DNA of 64,000 bases from a bacterium (GTDB lineage Bacteria > Bacteroidota > Bacteroidia > Chitinophagales > Saprospiraceae). The stretch's first letter is position 1, and the number at the start of each line of letters is the position of its first letter. The DNA is taken from NCBI GenBank assembly GCA_024742755.1, contig JANSXW010000004.1, positions 32,666 through 96,665 on the forward strand, in the 5' to 3' direction. Under the pieces are notes generated by a model, which did no database searches, was not told the DNA's origin, and worked only from the letters and a program-made list of their open reading frames with translations. Both the position numbers and the translations under genes were made by a program. Of this stretch, positions 43,067-50,562 are shown piece by piece.

Positions 43067-43773
43067 GACCGGTGGAAAAATGGAACGCAGGTGACCCTGA
43101 TGGAGCGTCAGGCCAGATTAGCCACTCTTATATTCCTCATGGCAGCGCCGCTTCTGCGCTCATTCGTAACTTGGGTTATTTTTGTAGCTATTGCGAGGTT
43201 TTTGACAGCAACCCCCAGATTGAGCATGTTGTACCTGTTATTCAAGACAGAAGCAAGCAATATGAATGGTCTAATTTTCTTTTAGCTTGCAGCAGATGCA
43301 ATGGTGCAGATAACAAAGGCAGCAAACAAGTAGTAGTAGAAGAATTGTACCTGCCTCATTTAAATAATACGTTATTGCCATTTGTATACCTGGAAGGAGG
43401 TAAGGTGCAAATACGGGAAGGGCTCAGTCCCGAGCAGCGGCGTCGTGCAGAAAAAACCATAAAGTTAGTAGGGCTTGATAAATACCCTGGCAACTCGGAT
43501 TATCCTTTACACAACCCAAGAGATAAAAGATGGGAGCATAGACGAAAGGCCTGGGAGGTCGCTAAACGGAAACTGTCCGCCTATCTTAGTGGTAATTTAT
43601 CCGCTCAAGCTATTGCAGAATTTGCCCATCAAAAAGGGTTTTTCTCAGTTTGGTACACGGTTTTTAGAGCGCACCAAGCTGTCATCAGGGAACTAATCGA
43701 TGTTTTCGAAGGTACCAAAGCACATTTTTTTGACGAAAACGATGGTTATAGCCCTATACCAAGGGGAGACTAA
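43063..43773 (+). CDS. ptuB: PtuB-like HNH endonuclease of a Septu-type defence module
   Basis: A 236-residue nuclease. Near residues 38-85 it reads GYFCSYCEVF, then IEHVVPVIQ, then NFLLACSRCNGADNKG: a Cys2-His-Cys2 HNH fold with the catalytic His in IEHVVP and Asn in ACSRCN. This matches the TIGR02646 group that includes PtuB and the HNH effectors of Ec78-type retrons. The C-terminal part is basic and helical. It overlaps ptuA by 4 bases, so both proteins are made together. Expected role: DNA or RNA cutting on phage infection, held in check by the ATPase (family knowledge). Confidence 0.85.
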   Translation: MRPVEKWNAGDPDGASGQISHSYIPHGSAASALIRNLGYFCSYCEVFDSNPQIEHVVPVIQDRSKQYEWSNFLLACSRCNGADNKGSKQVVVEELYLPHLNNTLLPFVYLEGGKVQIREGLSPEQRRRAEKTIKLVGLDKYPGNSDYPLHNPRDKRWEHRRKAWEVAKRKLSAYLSGNLSAQAIAEFAHQKGFFSVWYTVFRAHQAVIRELIDVFEGTKAHFFDENDGYSPIPRGD

Positions 43774-43902
43774 TGCTCAGCTATCCACAACTAAGCAACG
43801 TAAAGGACAACGAGCCCTGACATTCTAAGTAGCTGCACCCCCTATTCATCCGAAAATCCCAATCCCTAACCGAATTTCTTGCGTCCCCCGCAGAAATGGG
43901 CT

Positions 43903-43910
43903 TATCTTCC
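43903..43910 (+). promoter_or_regulatory. -7-like element for the ABC exporter operon
   Basis: TATCTTCC, two bases off TAnnTTTG, 20 bases before the GTG start at 43931. The 157-base gap holds nothing else I recognise. Confidence 0.3.
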
Positions 43911-43930
43911 CTGCCACAACCTATTGAACC

Positions 43931-44827
43931 GTGAGCAGACCTATACTTGATATTCAAAATATTGTGAAGGCTTACGAAAAGCATGTCGCCGTTAAGGACG
44001 TGAGTTTCGAAGTGCCTGCCGGGAGCATCTTTGGGCTCCTGGGGCCGAATGGGGCGGGGAAGACTTCCCTTATCCGCATCATCACCACCATAACCCGGGC
44101 CGATGAGGGCGTGGTGTACCTGGATGGTGAAAAGCTCAACAGCCGCCACCCCGAAGAAATTGGCTATATGCCGGAGGAGCGGGGGCTCTACCGCAAAATG
44201 AAGGTGGGCGAGCACTTGACCTACCTGGCCCGCCTCAAGGGCTTATCCGCTAAAGATGCCAGGGCCAAGATCAGCGGCTGGATGGAAAAATTTGGCATTG
44301 AGGACTGGTGGGACAAAAAAGTGGAAGAGCTCTCCAAGGGCATGCAGCAGAAAATTCAGTTTATCGCCACCGTGGTCCACGAGCCTAAGCTGCTGATCCT
44401 GGACGAGCCTTTTTCCGGGCTGGACCCGGTGAATACCAACCTGATCAAAGACGAAATCCACAGCCTGCGCGGGAAGGGCATGAGCATCATATTCTCCACC
44501 CACCGCATGGAGCAGGTCGAGGAAATCTGCGAGCACATCGTACTGATCAACAAAGGCGAGAATGTGCTGGAGGGCAAAGTCAGCGCTGTCAAAGACCGCT
44601 TCAAGCAAAACCTGTTCGAACTGGAGTACGAGGGCGAGCTGCCGGAAGGCCTGCTGGAACAAGCCACCGTCATCCATCAAAAGCCCGGGCGGCTCACCGT
44701 GCAGGTGGCAGAAACGGCCGAGTCCAATACCCTCCTCCGTGCGATGCTCGACCGGGGCGTTTTTGTGAAGCGCTTTCAGGAAATCCTGCCTACGCTCAAC
44801 GAAATTTTCATCCGGCAAGTCAACTAA
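43931..44827 (+). CDS. ABC transporter ATP-binding protein (NatA-like)
   Basis: A 298-residue ATPase from a GTG at 43931. Walker A GPNGAGKTS (near residues 38-46), Q-loop region, signature LSKGMQQKIQF (near 137-147), Walker B LLILDEPFSGLDP (near 155-167) and switch His in FSTHRMEQ are intact. The C-terminal 80 residues are the DUF4162-type domain of NatA/YhaQ exporters. It drives the permease coded 19 bases downstream. The substrate (Na+, drug or other) cannot be told. Confidence 0.94.
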   Translation: MSRPILDIQNIVKAYEKHVAVKDVSFEVPAGSIFGLLGPNGAGKTSLIRIITTITRADEGVVYLDGEKLNSRHPEEIGYMPEERGLYRKMKVGEHLTYLARLKGLSAKDARAKISGWMEKFGIEDWWDKKVEELSKGMQQKIQFIATVVHEPKLLILDEPFSGLDPVNTNLIKDEIHSLRGKGMSIIFSTHRMEQVEEICEHIVLINKGENVLEGKVSAVKDRFKQNLFELEYEGELPEGLLEQATVIHQKPGRLTVQVAETAESNTLLRAMLDRGVFVKRFQEILPTLNEIFIRQVN

Positions 44828-44846
44828 CGAACCCTAAACAACAATC

Positions 44847-46172
44847 ATGGATAAGCTTTGGCTCATCATAAAACGGGAATACCTCACACGAGTGACCCGC
44901 CGCTCTTTCATCCTGGCCACCCTGCTGACCCCGCTGGCTTTTGGCCTCTTTTTCGTAGTAGCGGGCCTGATCTTTCAGTACGAGAGCGACGATTCCCGGC
45001 GCATCGCCATCATCGATGAAGGCAATATCTTCGACCGGTCCATCAAAGATGAAGAGAATTTGTACTTCAAATTTGTGGACACGGACCTGGAAACCCTCCG
45101 CCAAAATTTTGACGACTTCGACTACGATGGCATCCTTGTCGTGCCCAAAGTCAAAGATGTGATGGCCACCCGCCACACCATTTATTACTATGCCGACAAG
45201 CAGCCTTCCCTGGATATCGATGCGCTGATCCGGGACCGGGTGCGGGGACAAATGCGCGATTACAAAATTGAAGCCCTGCAGCTCGACCCTCAGCAACTGG
45301 AAGCAATCGATACCCGCATCGAACTGGAGCCGGAGCCCATTGATGACGAAAGCACGGATGCCAGCAAGCTCACCGGAGCTATTGCCGCCGGTATTGGGGG
45401 CGTCATGGGCATCGTGATGTACATCGTGGTCTTCATCTATGGTATGATGGTCATGCGCTCGGTGATGGAAGAAAAGACCAGCCGTATAGTAGAGGTCATG
45501 ATTTCCAGCGTCCGGCCCTTTCAGCTGATGCTGGGCAAAATCGTAGGCGTTGGCGCGGTAGGCCTGACGCAGGTCGCCATCTGGGCTATCCTGATCCCGA
45601 TAATCATACTGGTGAGCAGCCTGCTCTTTGGCATTGATTCCAGCGCGCAAATGGAGATGGCGCAACAGCAGCCCGGTGGCGCGAACTTCAATCCGGAAGA
45701 CACGGAAGCGATGGTCGCCCTGGCTATCGAGGAGTTTCAAAGCCTCAACTGGTGGCTTATCCTGCCGATGTTTATTTTTTTCTTCCTGGGCGGGTACTTT
45801 CTGTACTCCTCCATGTTCGCTGCAGTGGGCTCCGCCATGGGCGATGACCTGGGCGAAGGGCAATCCCTGACCATCCCGATTACCATTCCGGTGATCCTGG
45901 CATTTTACATTATGATTGTGGCCATACAGGCCCCCAATTCGAGTTTGGCAGTGTGGTCCTCTATTTTTCCGCTCTTTTCACCCATTGTGATGCCGGCCCG
46001 GCTGGCCTTCTCGCCTCCGGTCTGGGAAGTGGTGCTGTCGGTCGTCCTGCTGGCTGCCACAGCGATCTTTTTTGTCTGGCTGTCCGGCCGGATTTATCGG
46101 GTAGGCATTCTCATGTACGGCAAGAAGGTGACGCTTAAGGAACTGGGCAAGTGGCTCTTTTACAAGGACTGA
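44847..46172 (+). CDS. ABC transporter permease (NatB/YhaP-like)
   Basis: A 441-residue ABC-2 permease. One N-terminal membrane helix (about 19-42) is followed by a large extracytoplasmic part (about 45-190) and then five helices (near 192-215, 232-262, 303-325, 345-365 and 395-415). The start KLWLIIKREYLTRVTRRSFIL is the usual NatB pattern. It pairs with the upstream ATPase. An unknown membrane protein gene starts 1 base after its stop. Confidence 0.93.
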   Translation: MDKLWLIIKREYLTRVTRRSFILATLLTPLAFGLFFVVAGLIFQYESDDSRRIAIIDEGNIFDRSIKDEENLYFKFVDTDLETLRQNFDDFDYDGILVVPKVKDVMATRHTIYYYADKQPSLDIDALIRDRVRGQMRDYKIEALQLDPQQLEAIDTRIELEPEPIDDESTDASKLTGAIAAGIGGVMGIVMYIVVFIYGMMVMRSVMEEKTSRIVEVMISSVRPFQLMLGKIVGVGAVGLTQVAIWAILIPIIILVSSLLFGIDSSAQMEMAQQQPGGANFNPEDTEAMVALAIEEFQSLNWWLILPMFIFFFLGGYFLYSSMFAAVGSAMGDDLGEGQSLTIPITIPVILAFYIMIVAIQAPNSSLAVWSSIFPLFSPIVMPARLAFSPPVWEVVLSVVLLAATAIFFVWLSGRIYRVGILMYGKKVTLKELGKWLFYKD

Positions 46173-46173
46173 T

Positions 46174-46833
46174 ATGAATACATTTTACACCTGGCCTAAG
46201 GCCGTGCAGTGGGTTTTGGCGTTACTGCTTTTTGCTGCCGGCGCTTACCTGACGGGTGAAGTCATCATGTACGGTACAGAGCACTGGCTCTTTTATATTC
46301 CACTGCTCCTGCTCATTGTTCCGGCTTTGCAGTTTGCTTTTACCCCATTGTTCCGGCTCATCGGGCTGTACCGTTATCTGTCGCCTATGCTTTTGGTGTA
46401 TGCGCCCAATGAAAAGGTTTGGGGGCTGCACAATGGCACTTCTTTCGACTACCTTTTTGTGCTGCGTGGCACGCCCGCCGGTGCTCCCCTGCGCCGCCGT
46501 ATCCTGGCTTACTACCTGGAAGGGCTGCTCCATCTGACAGACTTGGTGGAAAAGGGAGAGGTCGCAGAGGAAACCCTGATCAAAGGCAGTTCCTACTTCT
46601 TCAGCGAGCGGACTGCGAAACGGCTGGGGTTTGAATTGGTGGAGATACCTTCCTACGAAAAGTACAACCTGTACTTCAACTTCCTGGATTTACTGTGGAA
46701 GTATTCGGCAGCTTACAAAACCCTGCGCTTTCCCAACCTGAAAGAGGCCAAGACGGCTCAGATCACTGCCGGTGCCCTGCTTCGCAACCGCCCTCAGCTT
46801 GAGCGCCTTTATAATTACCTCAGCAATGGATAA
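46174..46833 (+). CDS. Conserved membrane protein of unknown function
   Basis: A 219-residue protein with two or three membrane segments in the first 65 residues (about 11-31 and 35-65) and a soluble C-terminal part of about 150 residues. No domain is recognised. The soluble part has a segment VLRGTPAGAPLRRRILAYYLEGLLHL and later FSERTAKRLGFELVEIPSYEKYNLYFN. It starts 1 base after the ABC permease stop and overlaps the endonuclease V start by 8 bases, so it is in one operon with both. Confidence 0.8.
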   Translation: MNTFYTWPKAVQWVLALLLFAAGAYLTGEVIMYGTEHWLFYIPLLLLIVPALQFAFTPLFRLIGLYRYLSPMLLVYAPNEKVWGLHNGTSFDYLFVLRGTPAGAPLRRRILAYYLEGLLHLTDLVEKGEVAEETLIKGSSYFFSERTAKRLGFELVEIPSYEKYNLYFNFLDLLWKYSAAYKTLRFPNLKEAKTAQITAGALLRNRPQLERLYNYLSNG

Positions 46834-47488
46834 ACAAGCCCTGCGGGAAAGGCAGCTGGACCTGGCACAGCAAGTGCGTATTCCCCAAAGCCCACGGCAA
46901 GATTTGAAATTAAAGCCGGGTGACTGGGTCTTCACCACGGATGTGCAGTACAAAGAAGATATTGGAGCTGTAGCAGTGGATGTACTCCGCTGGCCAGATG
47001 AGTCACTCGGTACGGTAGTCAAAACTTACGCAGTGACGGTACCTTACGCACCAGGCTTTTTTGCATTTCGCGAAGGCCCATTGCTGGTTAATGCGTTGGA
47101 AGATATCGCCCGGGAGTTCAACCGTTACCCCAAAGTGATCATTACTGACGGGCATGGTACAAACCACCCCCGTCAGTTCGGGCTGGCTTGCTGGCTGGGC
47201 GTGACCACGGGCTATCCGGCCATAGGGCTTGCTAAGGATACCCTGCTGCCTTACGATGGAGCACTGCCGCCGGAGCAGGGTGCTGCATTGCCCATTACAC
47301 TCAATGAAAAGATAGTCGGCTACGCGCTGCGCACCCGTGAACAGGTCAAACCTGTATTCGTCAGTGCCGGGCATAAAGTGAGTCAGTTTACTGCCCTGCA
47401 TATGGTGCAGCAGCTAATAGGCAAATACCGGAATATCGAACCCATGCGCCGGGCAGATCAAGCCGCCCGCAAAGCGGTAAGAAAGTAA
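46826..47488 (+). CDS. nfi: Endonuclease V
   Basis: Cuts DNA or RNA near deaminated bases such as inosine. It has 220 residues from the ATG at 46826, which overlaps the end of the upstream gene by 8 bases; earlier in-frame starts lie inside that gene. Motifs: TTDVQYKEDIGA with the metal Asp (near residue 38), YAPGFFAFREGP with the Glu (near 76-87) and ITDGHGTNHPRQFGLACWLGV with Asp (near 108-128). The usual LAK-type segment PAIGLAKD is present. It is the last gene of the plus-strand run. Confidence 0.93.
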   Translation: MDKQALRERQLDLAQQVRIPQSPRQDLKLKPGDWVFTTDVQYKEDIGAVAVDVLRWPDESLGTVVKTYAVTVPYAPGFFAFREGPLLVNALEDIAREFNRYPKVIITDGHGTNHPRQFGLACWLGVTTGYPAIGLAKDTLLPYDGALPPEQGAALPITLNEKIVGYALRTREQVKPVFVSAGHKVSQFTALHMVQQLIGKYRNIEPMRRADQAARKAVRK

Positions 47489-48469
47489 TCACTCTCCTTT
47501 CCCGGGAAAAACTTCCATCTCCAGCCGTTGCCGCTCTGGAAGATGCTCAAGCCCATTGAGCTTCCAGTAAGGAGATACAATGGTGTTGGTCCGCCGGGCC
47601 AGTGTGGTACGGGGCTGCCGGTCAAATGCGGAAGGGTAGGTGTCTTTCCAGCCCTCGATGATATAGGGGGATTCGGCCTGATAAACGATGGACAAGGTTC
47701 GCTGCAGTTCAGGGTATTCCAGCGTATAAACTTTGAGGTTGCTGCCTTCAAAATCAGTACCGCTGTAATCGCCGTGAGTGGCCTTGGCGGTATAGGTCTT
47801 GAAAGGTAAATGGCGCAGGCGGATCACAGTTGTTGCCGGAATGACATCCATCTGCCCGGTCGGCAATCCTTCCGGATGAATCCGGATGCGGTTGAACAAC
47901 TCGTCTTCCAGCATAGCGTAGCCTATCTTCTCATCCTGGTCTGCCTCGTTTTCAAAGTAGGAATGCAGTTGCATGCGGTACTGCCCGGTTTCGTAATTGA
48001 GCTGCATATAGGCGTGCCCGCACCAATCCTGCGCTGTGGTGGAAACCTTTAGCGTCTGAGGGTACTCCTTCACCTTAGTGGGCGTAAAAACAGAGGTCAT
48101 AATGCTGTAGTCGTAGATGCCGGTGGGGAATTTGCGCAGCAGGTTCGTCTTCAGTACAGGCGTGCTGTTGGGGTTGTTGTAATTATCATTTTTGACTTGC
48201 CTGTCGGTCAGGAAGTCCTCTGTCACAAAAATCGCAACAGCTTCTCCCGGGTGGACATCCTGATAGCGGTTTTGCTGCAAGTCATACCGGCTGATTTCAG
48301 CTTTGCCCTGATACCAGTAATCGCTCAAACCCGGGTCTTGGTCAGCAAAAGCAAAGGCAGCCGTTTGGATGGGCGTCGCGTTGGTTGTCTTTGTATCCGG
48401 TGCTTCCTGCCCCATGTCACATCCAAAAAGCAAGAAGCTCAGACTGCAAATAATGGTAAGGAATCTCAT
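47489..48469 (-). CDS. Conserved lipoprotein of unknown function
   Basis: A 326-residue protein from the ATG at 48469 (MRFLTIICSLSFLLFGCDMG), with Cys17 as lipid site. The mature sequence has AFADQDPGLSDYWYQGKAEISRYDLQQ, VFTPTKVKEYPQTLKVSTTAQDWCGHAYMQLNYE-like features near residues 140-175, and an end of PERQRLEMEVFPGKGE. The WCGHAYMQL block is distinctive. I cannot name the family with certainty. It lies divergent in direction from endonuclease V with stops abutting. Confidence 0.75.
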   Translation of the reverse strand: MRFLTIICSLSFLLFGCDMGQEAPDTKTTNATPIQTAAFAFADQDPGLSDYWYQGKAEISRYDLQQNRYQDVHPGEAVAIFVTEDFLTDRQVKNDNYNNPNSTPVLKTNLLRKFPTGIYDYSIMTSVFTPTKVKEYPQTLKVSTTAQDWCGHAYMQLNYETGQYRMQLHSYFENEADQDEKIGYAMLEDELFNRIRIHPEGLPTGQMDVIPATTVIRLRHLPFKTYTAKATHGDYSGTDFEGSNLKVYTLEYPELQRTLSIVYQAESPYIIEGWKDTYPSAFDRQPRTTLARRTNTIVSPYWKLNGLEHLPERQRLEMEVFPGKGE

Positions 48470-48548
48470 TCTTGAAGGGTTTTTTGTTGTGCAAGTGTTC
48501 ATTGCGATAGCGAAAACATTGTTATAACAACAAAATGCCTTCTATGTT

Positions 48549-49097
48549 TTAGAGTTGGCGCCGAATGCCAAGAATGACAAACAGGTTGTCCAGGCCCAGG
48601 TTCGGATATTTGAACCCGGCATTGGAGATGTGCCGAAAGCGGGTGCGCAAATTGATGCCCCAGTCTTTGGCAGGGGGGAGGTAGGAAAAGCCCAGCTCAA
48701 AATTATCAGAGAAAATAAAGCCCGGCGCCTGGCTCTCGGTATTAAGCGTGATGTAGTGCGGGCCGGCTCCAATCGCCGCTCCAAAGAGCCAACGCTCCGA
48801 AAGCTGCGCCTGGTACCGGAAGCCCATGTTCAGGCCGGTTTCGTAAACGGCGCCCGGTTCTATCGGGGTGTCCGCATAGACAAACTGCCCCTCGGCATAG
48901 ACGGATACCGGTCCTATGAGCCAGAGGGAGGTTTCTGCCAATAAGGTGAAAGGCTGGTAAGCATAACCTTCCCGCAAGTCTTCCTGAATGACACTTGCCC
49001 CAAGGTTGAGCCCGGTATAGTGCTGCCGGTTGGCTTGTTGTGCCATGCTCAGTATAGGGAGCAGGCTAAGGAGTATCCATAGTTGAAATCGGGCCAT
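48549..49097 (-). CDS. PagL-like acyloxyacyl hydrolase, outer membrane barrel
   Basis: A 182-residue protein with a signal peptide (1-19) and alternating beta strands of a small outer membrane barrel. The end RTRFRHISNAGFKYPNLGLDN matches the lipid A 3-O-deacylase (PagL) signature H-x-S-N-A-G, which carries the catalytic His and Ser. The third residue, Glu in Pseudomonas PagL, is Asp here (LGLDN). If active it would trim lipid A acyl chains. A perfect -7 element lies at 49121-49128. If the activity is lost, it would be a plain barrel. Confidence 0.75.
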   Translation of the reverse strand: MARFQLWILLSLLPILSMAQQANRQHYTGLNLGASVIQEDLREGYAYQPFTLLAETSLWLIGPVSVYAEGQFVYADTPIEPGAVYETGLNMGFRYQAQLSERWLFGAAIGAGPHYITLNTESQAPGFIFSDNFELGFSYLPPAKDWGINLRTRFRHISNAGFKYPNLGLDNLFVILGIRRQL

Positions 49098-49120
49098 GGT
49101 TCTGGTTTTGTATAGGCCAG

Positions 49121-49149
49121 CAAAGGTAAAACGGATTTCCTTATCTTAG
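49121..49149. promoter_or_regulatory. Divergent -7 elements for the PagL-like and serine hydrolase genes
   Basis: On the minus strand TACCTTTG (49121-49128), a perfect -7 match, lies 23 bases before the start at 49097. On the plus strand TATCTTAG (49142-49149) lies 32 bases before the start at 49182. Confidence 0.45.
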
Positions 49150-49181
49150 CGGTCTATGCAAATCAAAGATATCTACCGTTT

Positions 49182-50558
49182 ATGCTGAATCGCCTGCTAC
49201 TGCTGTTTTTGTTCGCAATGCCCTTCGTTTTCTACAGCTGCTCTAAGGAAGATCAGCAGGACGACATCATGCCGGCTAATCAACTGCCGGTCATTGAGGC
49301 GCCATCGTCTGTTTCGGCTGTTGCCGATTCCCTTTTTACGCTGCAATTGGAAATTACCGACCCCGATGGCCCTGTTCCGGTGGTGAGTTTTGAAGGCTTG
49401 CCGGACTGGCTGTCCTACGATGCGGCCACACAGGTGCTCTCCGGAACGCCCGCCCGCTCTGATCAGGGCAATGTAGAAATTGATATAATCGCAACGGATG
49501 ATTTAGGAGAACGGAGGCGGACGCTGAAGATCGCCGTGCTGGTCTACCTGTCCATCACCGAAAAGCTCAACAACGAAGTCACCAGCAAATTCCAGTTCAC
49601 CACCAGCGGTATGCTGGGCGTATCGGTGGCACTGATGACGCCAGAGGATGAGCTCATCACCACCACCCGCGGGCAGCACAGCCCCGGTGGCAATAACCCG
49701 CTCGACCCCAACTACCGCTACCGGGTGGCCAGCGTAACCAAGTCCTTCACCGCCACGCTCATCCTCCGCCTGGCAGAGGAGGGCTACTTTGAATTGGATG
49801 ATAAGCTGTTTGAATACCTGGAAATCCCCGGGCTGGACAACGGCATCGCCATCACCATAGAACACCTGCTGACGCACACCTCCGGCATGGGCGACCACCT
49901 GAATGACGGTGGCTTCTACACAGGCAGCGACTGGCAGACCCGCGTATGGGAACATCAGGATATTTACGACTATACGGTTGATCAGGGCTCTTTCTTCTGG
50001 CCTGGCAGCAGCTACCGGTATTCCAATACGGGCTTTTATGTGCTGGGCGCTTTGGCGGAAGCCGTCACCGGGCAGTCGCTGAGCGATCTGTACAAGTCCT
50101 ACATCTTCAACCCGCTCGGGCTGGACCAAACGCTGTACGATGACTTCAGCTCCTACGCAGAAAAAATCGATAGCCTGGCAGAAAACAGCCGGGCCTACGA
50201 GTACCACCTGACCTCAGTGGGCGCGGCCGGCGCTATCGTTTCCACCCCTTCCGATCTGGCGAAGTATGGCAACGCCGTGTACGGAGGCGACTTCCTCACC
50301 GCCGCCTCCAAAGAACTAATGATTACCGATTATGGCTTTGCCGTAGGCGGCAGCAACTACGGCCTGGGCACCCGCCTGTGGGACGACTTTGGCATCGTCC
50401 ACTACGGCCACACTGGCTCGCTGATGGACTACCGGAGCATCATCATGTACGTTCCGGAAGCCGATGTCAGCATCGCCCTGTCCACCAACGACCCGCACCC
50501 CAACTGGTTTGATCTGGTGAATGGCGTGTTGGTGGTGGTGACGAATCATTACCGGTGA
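49182..50558 (+). CDS. Serine hydrolase (beta-lactamase/class C fold) with Ig-like N-terminal domain
   Basis: A 458-residue lipoprotein (VFYSCSKED, Cys20). Residues 30-120 form a cadherin/putative-Ig (He_PIG-like) domain with ITDPDGPVPVVSFEGLPDWLSYDAATQVLSG-type sequence. Residues 130-455 are a beta-lactamase-like hydrolase: S-x-x-K in RVASVTKSFTATL (near 185-197), Y-x-N in YRYSNTGFYVLG (near 281-292) and H-x-G in VHYGHTGSLMDYR (near 406-418). It may act as a D-alanyl-D-alanine carboxypeptidase or esterase; the substrate is unknown. Confidence 0.9.
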   Translation: MLNRLLLLFLFAMPFVFYSCSKEDQQDDIMPANQLPVIEAPSSVSAVADSLFTLQLEITDPDGPVPVVSFEGLPDWLSYDAATQVLSGTPARSDQGNVEIDIIATDDLGERRRTLKIAVLVYLSITEKLNNEVTSKFQFTTSGMLGVSVALMTPEDELITTTRGQHSPGGNNPLDPNYRYRVASVTKSFTATLILRLAEEGYFELDDKLFEYLEIPGLDNGIAITIEHLLTHTSGMGDHLNDGGFYTGSDWQTRVWEHQDIYDYTVDQGSFFWPGSSYRYSNTGFYVLGALAEAVTGQSLSDLYKSYIFNPLGLDQTLYDDFSSYAEKIDSLAENSRAYEYHLTSVGAAGAIVSTPSDLAKYGNAVYGGDFLTAASKELMITDYGFAVGGSNYGLGTRLWDDFGIVHYGHTGSLMDYRSIIMYVPEADVSIALSTNDPHPNWFDLVNGVLVVVTNHYR

Positions 50559-50562
50559 TTGG

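Noticed and set aside
41762..43773. Retron with a PtuAB effector
   Set aside because: No reverse transcriptase or non-coding RNA structure is found in the flanks at 40791-41761 or 43774-43930, so plain Septu fits better.
44820..45863. 347-codon minus-strand frame opposite the ABC permease
   Set aside because: Rich in His, Asp and Gln as antisense frames of membrane proteins are; the permease is clear.
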